Of a DNA stretch of 6,164 nt, positions 1 through 6,119 are shown piece by piece. The stretch covers positions 1 to 6,164 of the forward strand of contig CAZDCF010000054.1 in NCBI GenBank assembly GCA_964503895.1, in the 5' to 3' direction. This DNA comes from Nitronereus sp964503895. Its GTDB lineage: Bacteria; Nitrospirota; Nitrospiria; Nitrospirales; UBA8639. The translations under genes and the position numbers were made by a program. The first letter of the stretch is position 1. Every line of letters begins with the position of its first letter. The notes beneath the pieces are model-generated. The model was given only the letters and a program-made list of their open reading frames with translations, did no database searches and was not told where the DNA came from.

Positions 1-189
1 GTTTATTGGTCCGGTAATTCCAGTTGTGGGTAAAAAGGAAATGATAAAGTCTTTTGTTTTCAGTGGCTTTATACCCCAGACCCGCAGGGGTACGTGTTTT
101 GTCTGAGGGAGGCGTCTTGACCACTTCGATGGGCTTCGATATTCTGAACCTAGATGGCCAATCGTGTTATTTGCGTCAGGAGGTGGCCC
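1..189. other. Unassigned segment upstream of pup
   Basis: No gene here can be named. Plus frame 2 is open from the window edge to a TGA at 104-106 and could be the 3' end of an upstream gene, but its last 34 residues match nothing I recognise. Right after that stop come GGGAGG (107-112) and a TTG at 117 opening a 30-codon frame that ends at 209, overlapping the pup start by 20 bases. The minus strand is also open over most of the segment without a good start. In known pupylation loci dop or the proteasomal ATPase gene often precedes pup, so this may be the tail of such an operon, but the sequence shown cannot confirm it. Confidence 0.3.
178..183 (+). promoter_or_regulatory. Ribosome binding site that fixes the pup start
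   Basis: A perfect AGGAGG lies 6 bases before the GTG at 190. The in-frame ATG at 154 has no comparable Shine-Dalgarno sequence, so this site argues for the shorter, GTG-initiated protein. Confidence 0.75.
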
Positions 190-393
190 GTGGAAAAGCA
201 AGAGCGTAAAAAAGATTCAACCAAAGATCCCTCGGTTCAGGGTAATCAAGAAGTTAAGGCTAATCCCGAAGTTGTCAAAACTGGTAAAAAACTAAAGGGA
301 GATATCGATCAGCTTGTCGATGAAATTGACGAAGTGTTAGAAGAAAATGCCTCCGAATTTGTGAAAAATTATGTTCAGAAAGGAGGGGAATAA
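190..393 (+). CDS. pup: Prokaryotic ubiquitin-like protein Pup
   Basis: Pup is a small disordered protein attached through its C-terminal glutamate to lysines of target proteins by the ligase PafA. It is removed by Dop and recognised by the proteasomal ATPase (Mpa/ARC). The predicted product is 67 residues, within the usual 60-70. The C-terminal third is diagnostic: DIDQLVDEIDEVLEENASEF (38-57) is the coiled-coil-forming segment that binds the ATPase in mycobacterial Pup, and the end FVKNYVQKGGE closely matches the actinobacterial ending. The last residue is already Glu, so deamidation by Dop is not needed before ligation. The N-terminal half is Lys/Glu/Gln-rich and low in complexity, as in the family. 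I chose GTG 190 over ATG 154 because of the AGGAGG and because the 12 extra residues (hydrophobic, Arg-rich) do not look like Pup. Proteasome and ligase genes are not seen beside it. Confidence 0.93.
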   Translation: MEKQERKKDSTKDPSVQGNQEVKANPEVVKTGKKLKGDIDQLVDEIDEVLEENASEFVKNYVQKGGE

Positions 394-509
394 AGGTATC
401 CGATTTTGCAGTCCTTTTAGACGTCTTATCGCTTTTCCCTTTGCTTTGACCTACCCTTTGTTCCCTTAGAGCTGACTATTTTTTAAGCATTCATTGGGTG
501 TTGTGTTTG

Positions 510-590
510 ATGCTCGTTCCCCTAACTCCTGAGATCCTGGTCTTCCTGCTCATTCTTCCTGGCACCATCATTATTTTTCTAATGGCATGA
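510..590 (+). CDS. Possible 26-residue hydrophobic peptide coupled to recJ
   Basis: An ATG at 510 opens a 26-codon frame whose TGA (588-590) overlaps the recJ ATG (587-589) as ATGA, the usual layout of translational coupling. The peptide begins MLVPLTPEILVFLLILPGT and is almost entirely hydrophobic, long enough for one membrane segment. recJ has no Shine-Dalgarno sequence of its own, so translation arriving from this frame would explain how recJ is initiated. Against it, the ORF itself has only a weak GGGTG 9 bases upstream, it is very short, and I recognise no family. It could also be a chance open frame in a T-rich spacer. The rest of the pup-recJ gap (394-509) shows no other gene and no convincing terminator. 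Confidence 0.35.
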   Translation: MLVPLTPEILVFLLILPGTIIIFLMA

Positions 591-2290
591 TCAAAAAACA
601 TTGGATTGCCAGGTCTATCGACCAACAAGAAGTATTAGCCCTCGCTGAAACTCTGGCTCTTTCTCCTATTACCGCAAAGGTTTTGTGGGGTAGAGGGGTG
701 AGAAATTCGATACAGGCCAGAAAGTGGCTAAGCGACTCTGAAGATAACGGCCATGACCCGTTTCTCTTACCAGATATGGAAAAATGCGTTGATCGGCTTC
801 ATGAGGCTATCTGTCAAAAAGAGCGGGTCTGTTTTTATGGTGATTACGATGTCGATGGAATTTCCGCCACGAGTTTGCATCTTTCATTTTTTGGAAAGAT
901 TGGAACTCGGGCAGAGGTCTATATCCCGCATCGTCAGGAAGAAGGGTATGGGTTAAATGAAGCCGCAATTCGAAAGCTTGCCGATCGCAATGTGAAAGTC
1001 CTAGTTACGTCAGATTGCGGGACAACTTCTCATAAAGAAATTGCATTGGCCCGATTTTTAGGCGTCGATGTGATCGTGACAGATCATCATCAATTACAAG
1101 AAGAAATTCCCGAACCCTATGCGTTTTTAAATCCGTATCGATCAGACAGTTCTTATCCTTTTCAAGGGCTATGTTCTGGTGGATTGGCTTACAAGGTGGC
1201 CAAAGCCTATTTCATGAAATATCCGACATTTGAAACTTTTCCCGAAGAGCAACTAGATTTAGTTGCTTTATCGTCAATTGCGGATGTTGTGCCACTTCGC
1301 GATGAAAATAGACTGTTTGTCCGCGAAGGTCTTCGTCGAATTACCAAAGGCACTCGTTCTGGAATTCGTGCTCTGAAGCAAATCTTAGGGATTACAGGTC
1401 CGTGTTCTGCTAGTACAATTGGATTTCGACTTGCTCCGGTCATCAATGCGGCTGGTCGATTGGCACACGCTGATTTGGGTGTTCGCTTATTGACCAACGA
1501 GTCCGATGTTGAAGCACTAGTCATTGCGAAAAAATTAGAGCAACTCAATTGTGCTCGCCGAGAAATCGAACAAGATATCTTTGAAGAAGCTCAAGCCATC
1601 GTTAATGAAGACAAAGATTCGCCTGTGATTGTTGTTGGAAAACGTGGGTGGCATATGGGGGTGGTGGGGATTGTCGCGTCTCGACTCGTTGAGCGTTTTC
1701 ATCGGCCTGCTATTGTAGTGGCCTTTAATGAAGATGGTTTAGGAAAAGGTTCTGCGCGTTCTGTACCGGGCTATAACGTTTATGAGGCCTTGGCCCAATG
1801 TCAGGAGTATTTAGTGGGATTTGGTGGCCATCCTTTCGCTGCAGGTGTGACTGTTACCTCCACAGAATTCCCTAATTTTCAGGCTAAAATGTACGAAACT
1901 GTTTATATGAATATCAGCGAAGAATCTAAGGTGCCTGTTTTAGACATTGATGCGGAGGTGAGTTTGTCAGAACTGTCCCATCAGTTACTACGGGAACTAG
2001 AGCAATTAAACCCCTTTGGTATGGGCAACCCGGAACCTCTTCTTTCCTCGATAGGGGTCAGGGTATTGCAAAAGAGAATCGTTGGGGATAATCACTTGAA
2101 ATTGGTCATACGTCAAAATGGATCTGTACCTATTGAGTGTATTGGGTTCAGGATGGGAGAATGGTTTGATAAGCTTGGGGAAGGGCGGGTGCTGCTTGAT
2201 GTGGCCTTTACACCGGAAATCAATCGATGGAATGGATATGATCGCATTCAACTGAGAATGAGGGATTTGCGAATCAGTCAAAAGGTCTAA
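587..2290 (+). CDS. recJ: Single-stranded-DNA-specific 5'-3' exonuclease RecJ
   Basis: RecJ degrades single-stranded DNA 5' to 3' in the cytoplasm, acting in RecF-pathway recombination, mismatch repair and base-excision repair. The 567-residue product is full length (E. coli about 577). The DHH phosphoesterase core carries GDYDVDG (85-91), SDCG (142-145), TDHH (165-168) and SSIADVVPL (229-237), which supply the metal-binding Asp and His residues. The DHHA1 part has GWHMGVVGIVASRL (354-367), GSARS (388-392) and GGHPFAAG (413-420). PFGMGNPEP (476-484) marks the start of the C-terminal OB-fold DNA-binding domain. All expected catalytic positions appear present. The ATG at 587 is the only plausible start, since the frame is closed by a TGA at 530-532 and offers no other start between. 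There is no Shine-Dalgarno sequence, and initiation may rely on the ORF ending in the overlapping ATGA. rsh begins 5 bases after the stop. Confidence 0.96.
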   Translation: MIKKHWIARSIDQQEVLALAETLALSPITAKVLWGRGVRNSIQARKWLSDSEDNGHDPFLLPDMEKCVDRLHEAICQKERVCFYGDYDVDGISATSLHLSFFGKIGTRAEVYIPHRQEEGYGLNEAAIRKLADRNVKVLVTSDCGTTSHKEIALARFLGVDVIVTDHHQLQEEIPEPYAFLNPYRSDSSYPFQGLCSGGLAYKVAKAYFMKYPTFETFPEEQLDLVALSSIADVVPLRDENRLFVREGLRRITKGTRSGIRALKQILGITGPCSASTIGFRLAPVINAAGRLAHADLGVRLLTNESDVEALVIAKKLEQLNCARREIEQDIFEEAQAIVNEDKDSPVIVVGKRGWHMGVVGIVASRLVERFHRPAIVVAFNEDGLGKGSARSVPGYNVYEALAQCQEYLVGFGGHPFAAGVTVTSTEFPNFQAKMYETVYMNISEESKVPVLDIDAEVSLSELSHQLLRELEQLNPFGMGNPEPLLSSIGVRVLQKRIVGDNHLKLVIRQNGSVPIECIGFRMGEWFDKLGEGRVLLDVAFTPEINRWNGYDRIQLRMRDLRISQKV

Positions 2291-2295
2291 GTAGT

Positions 2296-4491
2296 ATGTC
2301 GCTTACGATTGTCACAGGAATCGCCCAGCTTATTGAGCAGGTTCATAGTTATTCTCCAGAGGCAGATGGGACTATTATTCGGCGCGCTTATGAGTTTTCA
2401 GCCAAAGCTCATGAAGGTCAGACTCGTCGTTCTGGCGAACCGTATCTTCGGCATCCCTTAGCTGTGGCGGGGATTCTCACGTTTTTGAAATTGGATGAGA
2501 CCGCGATCGTCGCTGCATTGCTACATGACACCCTAGAAGACACACTAGCGACTCAGGAAGAGTTGCAGGCGCAATTTGGAAGCGAGGTGTCTCACTTGGT
2601 AGAGGGTGTCACAAAAATTGGACAGATTCCGTTTCAGACCTATGAAGAAAAACAAGCTGAGAATTTTCGAAAAATGCTGCTGTCGATGGCCGATGACATT
2701 CGCGTGGTGTTTATCAAACTAGCTGACCGGTTACATAACATGAGAACGCTTGAGCATATGTCTGAGAGCAAACAAAAACAGATTGCTCAGGAGACCCTGG
2801 AAATTTATGCCCCCTTAGCGAATCGATTGGGCATGAGTTGGATGAAGCAGGAACTAGAAGATTTGTGTTTTCAATATTCCAAACCCGAGGCGTATTCATT
2901 GCTTAAGCTTCGGGTAGCAAGACGGGGTGAAGAGCGTGAAGAATATATTCAGTCAATCATTCATGCAACGCGAGAAGCTTTAGCCGAGGAAGGATTGACT
3001 GGGGAGGTTGATGGTAGGCCCAAGCATTTGTACTCGATTTATCAAAAGATGGAGCGACAAGGTATCACCTTTGATGAGGTTTACGACTTAGCCGCTATTC
3101 GAGTGATTACGGATACGAGAGTGAATTGTTACGCCATATTGGGGCTGATTCATTCATTGTGGCCACCTGTTCATGGTCGTTTTAAGGACTATATTGCGAC
3201 GCCACGAACCAACTTGTATCAATCGGTTCATACAACGGTGCTTGGTCCACAAGGAGAGCATATTGAATTTCAAATAAGAACTGAATACATGCATCGTTTG
3301 GCAGAATATGGTGTGGCCTCGCATTGGCGATACAAAGAACAGGCCCGTTTTGAAGATCGAGATGAGAAAGTCTTTAGTTGGTTGAGACAACTTGTCGAGT
3401 GGCATAGGGATTTATCTGACAATCGGCAGTTTATGGATTCCGTAAAACTTGATTTGTTTCATTTGGACGTGTTTCACGATGTGGTGTTTGCCTTTACGCC
3501 AAAAGGCGAGGTGAAAGAATTGCCCCTGGGTGCCACGCCATTGGATTTTGCCTATGCCATTCATACGGAAATCGGTGATCATTGTATCGGGGCCAAGGTC
3601 AATGGAAAAATTGTTCCGTTGCGGCACCCGCTGAATAGCGGGGATACGGTTCAAATTTTGAAGTCCACATCTCAAACCCCTCAACGGGAATGGTTGAAGT
3701 TTGTCCGAACTTCTCGAGCTCGTGCCAAGATTAAGCATTGGCTTAAAGTCGAAGAGCAAAAACGTGGACTTGAGCTAGGGCAGAGGCTTCTAGAACGTGA
3801 GTTTAGGCGACATAACCTTCCTGCTGGGGAATTACTTACATCAAATGATTTGGTACAAGTTGCTGCTGATCGTGGATATGAATCATTGGAAGAAATGTTA
3901 AGAATGGTTGGCTACGGTCGATTGTCAGCTGCCATGGTTGCGGGCCAATTTTTAGATCCTGCTAAACGCGAACAATTCGCCCAGGAAGACGGCAATAGAT
4001 CGGCTTTTTGGGCTACGGCTTCAAAGCCTGTTAAGGCTGTTAAGGTCTTGGGTGGTCGAGATGTCATGATGCAACTATCAAAATGCTGTAGTCCTGTGCC
4101 AGGAGATTCCATCATGGGATACCTTACGCGTGGGCGCGGGCTTACGATTCATTCGGTGGGCTGTCCCAATCTGCAAGCATTGGATTACGAAAAAGACCGA
4201 TTGGTTGAGGTTGAGTGGGATAGTCAGGTTGAGGGAAATCATTCAGTTAAAGTTTGTGTGTTGACAGTGGATCAGCCTGGGGTGCTAGCCAATGTTTCCT
4301 CAGCCATTGCATCCTCACAGGCCAATATTAGTCGGGCAGAAATTACTACTAGAGAAGATCGAAAAGCGGTTTTGGATTTTGTCGTGGAGGTGTCCAATAT
4401 CTTGCATCTTGAAAGAACCTTGGAGGCTGTTGGGCGAATTGAAGGGGTGATATCTGCGAGGCGAATTCGAGGATGGGAGGATTCACGCTAG
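2296..4491 (+). CDS. rsh: Bifunctional (p)ppGpp synthetase/hydrolase, RelA/SpoT family
   Basis: Long RSH enzymes make (p)ppGpp from ATP and GDP/GTP and hydrolyse it, setting the stringent response to starvation. The 731-residue product has the full domain order. The HD hydrolase domain (about 1-200) has H53, H77-D78 in HDTLED and D144 in KLADRLHNM, numbered as in the Streptococcus Rel enzyme. The synthetase domain (about 230-350) has VDGRPKH (238-244), YDLAAIRV (263-270), GRFKDYI (294-300) and IEFQIRT (323-329). The RFKD motif is of the R-x-K-D type found in bifunctional enzymes, unlike the E-x-D-D of synthetase-only RelA. A TGS domain follows (about 390-456), then a helical part, a conserved-cysteine region (KCCSPVPGD from 596, C623) and a C-terminal ACT domain (about 650-725). 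Both activities are therefore expected. It sits 5 bases after recJ; AAAGG (2281-2285) is a modest ribosome site. Names in use include relA, spoT and rel. Confidence 0.96.
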   Translation: MSLTIVTGIAQLIEQVHSYSPEADGTIIRRAYEFSAKAHEGQTRRSGEPYLRHPLAVAGILTFLKLDETAIVAALLHDTLEDTLATQEELQAQFGSEVSHLVEGVTKIGQIPFQTYEEKQAENFRKMLLSMADDIRVVFIKLADRLHNMRTLEHMSESKQKQIAQETLEIYAPLANRLGMSWMKQELEDLCFQYSKPEAYSLLKLRVARRGEEREEYIQSIIHATREALAEEGLTGEVDGRPKHLYSIYQKMERQGITFDEVYDLAAIRVITDTRVNCYAILGLIHSLWPPVHGRFKDYIATPRTNLYQSVHTTVLGPQGEHIEFQIRTEYMHRLAEYGVASHWRYKEQARFEDRDEKVFSWLRQLVEWHRDLSDNRQFMDSVKLDLFHLDVFHDVVFAFTPKGEVKELPLGATPLDFAYAIHTEIGDHCIGAKVNGKIVPLRHPLNSGDTVQILKSTSQTPQREWLKFVRTSRARAKIKHWLKVEEQKRGLELGQRLLEREFRRHNLPAGELLTSNDLVQVAADRGYESLEEMLRMVGYGRLSAAMVAGQFLDPAKREQFAQEDGNRSAFWATASKPVKAVKVLGGRDVMMQLSKCCSPVPGDSIMGYLTRGRGLTIHSVGCPNLQALDYEKDRLVEVEWDSQVEGNHSVKVCVLTVDQPGVLANVSSAIASSQANISRAEITTREDRKAVLDFVVEVSNILHLERTLEAVGRIEGVISARRIRGWEDSR

Positions 4492-4709
4492 GGAGCTGAC
4501 GATAGCAAAAGTCAATGCTACGGGGAAACCCAAATCCGAAATTCGAATATGCAAAAGTAAACAATTAATGATCAGACTAAACCCTAAACATTGCTACCCA
4601 TTTTAGATGAATTCTAAGATGGAAGATGACTTATGGTCCGCTGGTTGAATGTCGAATTTATATTTTTAAAGGGTGCCAGCAAACATTTAAAATTATGAGT
4701 TGATGGCAT
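4492..4709. other. Convergent intergenic gap after rsh
   Basis: The gap separates rsh (plus) from the DUF192 gene (minus). I see no credible gene: the longest plus frame with an ATG here is 17 codons (from 4515). It holds a short segment, about 4526-4550, containing CCAAATCCGAAATTCGAAT. This resembles a dispersed intergenic repeat unit whose translation reads PKSEIR. A hairpin lies at 4598-4622. The remainder is AT-rich and featureless. Confidence 0.6.
4598..4622. terminator. Hairpin, possible terminator of the convergent genes
   Basis: Two 10-base arms, CCATTTTAGA and TCTAAGATGG, pair around a 5-base loop with a single G-T wobble. The hairpin lies between two convergent genes, where a shared terminator would be expected. 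It lacks the run of T residues of a standard intrinsic terminator on either strand and its stem is AT-rich, so the role is uncertain. Confidence 0.35.
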
Positions 4710-5198
4710 CTACGGCATCTTTATCTTCAGTTCTTTCCCCACAGACAAGTTGAGCTTTTGGGCTCGACCGGCACCGAGTTCTAAGACAGCTACTGCAGGT
4801 TTTGTGGATCGATACCGTGGGCATAGATTATCTGTTCGTGTGCAAATTGGGGCCGTGTGTTTAATAGAAACGATGTGCCCTTTTTCGTTCAGCCAGAGAA
4901 TGTCCAAGGCCATTTTGGTATTTTTCATCCAGAAGATCCAATAGCCTGGTTCAGAAAAGGTAAAGAGCATGCCGCGGTCTGGCGCTAAACTTGTACGGAA
5001 CATTAATCCTGTGGACCTTTGGTCTGGCGTAATCGCCAATTCGGCAAAAATAGTAAAACCTTCAGGGGTTTGTACGGTGGCGAACATCGGGGTAATGTTA
5101 GGCAGGGGTGCTGGGGAGGCGGCTTGAGCCATCATTTTGGCTCCGAGGCAGACAATACTAATCAAAAGAAATAAGGCTTTTTTTTCGGTGAAAATCAT
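4710..5198 (-). CDS. Exported DUF192-family protein
   Basis: DUF192 proteins are small single-domain proteins of unknown biochemical role, often exported. The mature part carries the family's hallmarks (numbered from the ATG at 5198): a beta-rich start around the VQTPEG segment, a TPDQRSTGLMFR stretch, DRGMLFTF (73-80), the Trp-rich YWIFWMKNT (85-93), then LDILWLNEKGHIVSI (97-111), and a late AVLELGAG. I chose ATG 5198, giving 162 residues, because it places a typical signal peptide at the N-terminus: charged start MIFTEKK, hydrophobic ALFLLISIVCLGA, and probable cleavage after MMAQA. An open frame runs further upstream to a TTG at 5252, but those 18 residues are Arg/Lys-rich and encoded partly by a perfect palindrome. 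The gene stands alone between two plus-strand units. AGGA ending 8 bases before the ATG is the only ribosome site and lies inside the palindrome. Family assignment is firm; function is unknown. Confidence 0.88.
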   Translation of the reverse strand: MIFTEKKALFLLISIVCLGAKMMAQAASPAPLPNITPMFATVQTPEGFTIFAELAITPDQRSTGLMFRTSLAPDRGMLFTFSEPGYWIFWMKNTKMALDILWLNEKGHIVSIKHTAPICTRTDNLCPRYRSTKPAVAVLELGAGRAQKLNLSVGKELKIKMP

Positions 5199-5206
5199 GG
5201 TTTTTA

Positions 5207-5228
5207 TCCTACGAGCTAGCTCGTAGGA
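5207..5228. promoter_or_regulatory. Perfect 22-base palindrome before the DUF192 gene
   Basis: The half-site TCCTACGAGCT is followed immediately by its exact reverse complement. It starts 8 bases upstream of the DUF192 ATG and abuts the -10-like TATAAG on the minus strand, so it would cover the transcription start. As DNA it fits an operator for a dimeric regulator. As RNA it could fold into a 9-base stem hiding the AGGA used for ribosome binding. Which of these applies cannot be told from sequence. Confidence 0.6.
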
Positions 5229-5234
5229 CTTATA
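5229..5234 (-). promoter_or_regulatory. -10-like box for the DUF192 gene
   Basis: TATAAG on the minus strand directly upstream of the palindrome. No good -35 hexamer sits at 16-18 bases (AGCATT at 17 is poor), so a constitutive sigma-70 promoter is not well supported; an activator or another sigma factor could be involved. Confidence 0.35.
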
Positions 5235-5313
5235 ACTTCTTCGCACAGGCAAATGCTAGCCAAACCCTATCTATTCGTAATTTAACCATATCAGCATTTC
5301 CCTCCAAAGTATC

Positions 5314-5342
5314 TTGACGATTATCTAACTTGACCCTATAAT
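5314..5342 (+). promoter_or_regulatory. Sigma-70 promoter of the tRNA-tuf operon
   Basis: TTGACG (5314-5319) and a consensus TATAAT (5337-5342) are separated by 17 bases, with transcription expected to start near 5349-5350. The bases just after the -10 box are GCGTCG. A GC-rich discriminator of this kind is typical of rRNA/tRNA promoters inhibited by (p)ppGpp in proteobacteria. It is the only strong promoter seen upstream of the tRNA cluster and leaves a leader of about 185 bases before tRNA-Tyr. Confidence 0.85.
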
Positions 5343-5533
5343 GCGTCGTTTGTTGGGATCGACCCTTGGGCGGTTTCTAAAGGTAAAATTCTTATGGAGC
5401 CCTAATTCTAGCCTGTTAGAAATGCAGGAAGGAGGAGGGTTTTGCCTGTATCGTATCCCACCTTTTCCCATGAAACTTTCCCTTAATCTTTGATGACTTA
5501 AGGGCAAACTGCCAAGATGTGTCAGTGTGAAAT
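5343..5533 (+). other. Leader of the tRNA-tuf transcript
   Basis: No gene is evident between the promoter and tRNA-Tyr. It contains a strong ribosome-site-like AGGAGGAGGG (5430-5439) followed by a 14-codon frame from TTG 5442 to TAA 5486. It also has a 7-base perfect stem (CCCTTAA 5480-5486 with TTAAGGG 5498-5504, 11-base loop). There is no T-run after the stem, so it is not an intrinsic terminator. It may be a processing or antitermination leader, but nothing shows this. Confidence 0.4.
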
Positions 5534-5618
5534 GGGCAGGTACCCAAGTGGACAAAGGGGGCAGACTGTAAATCTGCTGCCATCGGCTTCCAAGGTTCGA
5601 ATCCTTGCCTGCCCACCA
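5534..5618 (+). tRNA. tRNA-Tyr (anticodon GTA)
   Basis: Acceptor arms GGGCAGG (5534-5540) and CCTGCCC (5608-5614) pair fully, followed by discriminator A and an encoded CCA. The anticodon stem GCAGA/TCTGC encloses CTGTAAA with GTA at 5568-5570. A long variable arm (about 5578-5590) fits the class II form of bacterial tRNA-Tyr. The T arm is CAAGG-TTCGAAT-CCTTG. It reads UAC and UAU codons and is the first tRNA of the operon. Confidence 0.97.
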
Positions 5619-5772
5619 GCCTTCGCTCTCTGAACTCTGGCTGGCAAGAGGGGTTGTGAGGTAAGGCGGAGGTTGTCGAAAATGACTTTGCAGAGGCATG
5701 TTTTGGTAGGCCGCAAATATAAAAAAGGTACTCCATTTTAAAACTGTTGTTTGCAGATATAGTTGGAATAAG

Positions 5773-5847
5773 GCGGGCGTAACTCAGTGGTAGAGTTCCA
5801 GCCTTCCAAGCTGGCTGTCGTGGGTTCAAATCCCATCGCCCGCTCCA
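5773..5847 (+). tRNA. tRNA-Gly (anticodon TCC)
   Basis: Acceptor arms GCGGGCG (5773-5779) and CGCCCGC (5837-5843) pair fully, with discriminator T and an encoded CCA. The anticodon stem CCAGC/GCTGG encloses CTTCCAA with TCC at 5805-5807. The T arm has GGTTCAAATCC. It reads GGA and, by wobble, GGG codons. The 154-base spacer from tRNA-Tyr contains no gene; its first bases form a 6-base inverted repeat with the CCA end of tRNA-Tyr (CCAGCC 5616-5621, GGCTGG 5639-5644). Confidence 0.97.
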
Positions 5848-5947
5848 AAATTTTGGTAACAACGATCCATAAATTTTTTTTGACCCTTAACTTAGATTGC
5901 AAGTTTTTGCCTATTTTTACGCTATTGTGTTCGTCAAAGATACCGAG

Positions 5948-6023
5948 GCCCACGTAGCTCAGTTGGCAGAGCACGTCCTTGGTAAGGACGAGGTCACGCG
6001 TTCGATCCGCGTCGTGGGCTCCA
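5948..6023 (+). tRNA. tRNA-Thr (anticodon GGT)
   Basis: Acceptor arms GCCCACG (5948-5954) and CGTGGGC (6013-6019) pair fully, with discriminator T and an encoded CCA. The anticodon stem CGTCC/GGACG encloses TTGGTAA with GGT at 5981-5983. The T loop is TTCGATC. It reads ACC and ACU codons. The 100-base spacer from tRNA-Gly is AT-rich, with a run of eight T (5874-5881) but no stem before it, so transcription probably continues. Confidence 0.97.
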
Positions 6024-6108
6024 TTTTAAATTGAATCATCATGATTTAAATTCTCACGTTTAACTTTCAGTGGACAACGAGTTCTGTTGTTTCCGGATGA
6101 GATCCCTG

Positions 6109-6114
6109 AGGAGG
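6109..6114 (+). promoter_or_regulatory. Ribosome binding site of tuf
   Basis: A perfect AGGAGG, extended to AGGAGGGG, lies 5 bases before the ATG at 6120. This strength suits the very high expression of EF-Tu. Confidence 0.85.
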
Positions 6115-6119
6115 GGCAG

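Noticed and set aside
381..386. AGGAGG at the end of pup as a ribosome site for a downstream gene
   Set aside because: It simply encodes the GGE-terminal codons, and no start codon opening a usable frame follows at proper spacing.
446..482. TTGACC with a downstream TATTTT as a recJ promoter
   Set aside because: The spacing is about 25 bases, and no acceptable -10 lies 16-18 bases after TTGACC.
1207..1548. 113-codon minus-strand frame inside recJ
   Set aside because: It lies opposite the well-conserved RecJ core and shows no recognisable domain; it is a shadow of the real gene.
3412..3759. 115-codon minus-strand frame inside rsh
   Set aside because: It is antisense to the TGS domain of RSH with no independent support.
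4349..4564. 71-codon minus-strand frame at the end of rsh
   Set aside because: It mostly overlaps the ACT-domain coding end of rsh, with no domain or ribosome site.
5485..5497. Possible boxA antitermination site (AATCTTTGATGAC)
   Set aside because: It matches the boxA consensus only partly, and no boxB-like element accompanies it.
5845..5856. CCAAAATTTTGG palindrome at the tRNA-Gly 3' end
   Set aside because: It is short, AT-rich and partly made by the CCA end; the nearby T-run at 5874-5881 is too far away to make a terminator.
5325..5862. Overlapping minus-strand frames across the tRNA region (124 and 148 codons)
   Set aside because: They run through tRNA-Tyr and tRNA-Gly on the opposite strand. 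Phrases such as GFEPW and GRWDLNPRQPA are the well-known false translations of antisense tRNA sequence.
5880..5928. TTGACC and TATTGT as an internal promoter before tRNA-Thr
   Set aside because: The two hexamers are 37 bases apart, and no pair at 16-18 bases is convincing.
5738..5974. 78-codon minus-strand frame
   Set aside because: It is antisense to tRNA-Gly and part of tRNA-Thr; its MGFEPTTASLEGW stretch is a common artefact of antisense tRNA-Gly.
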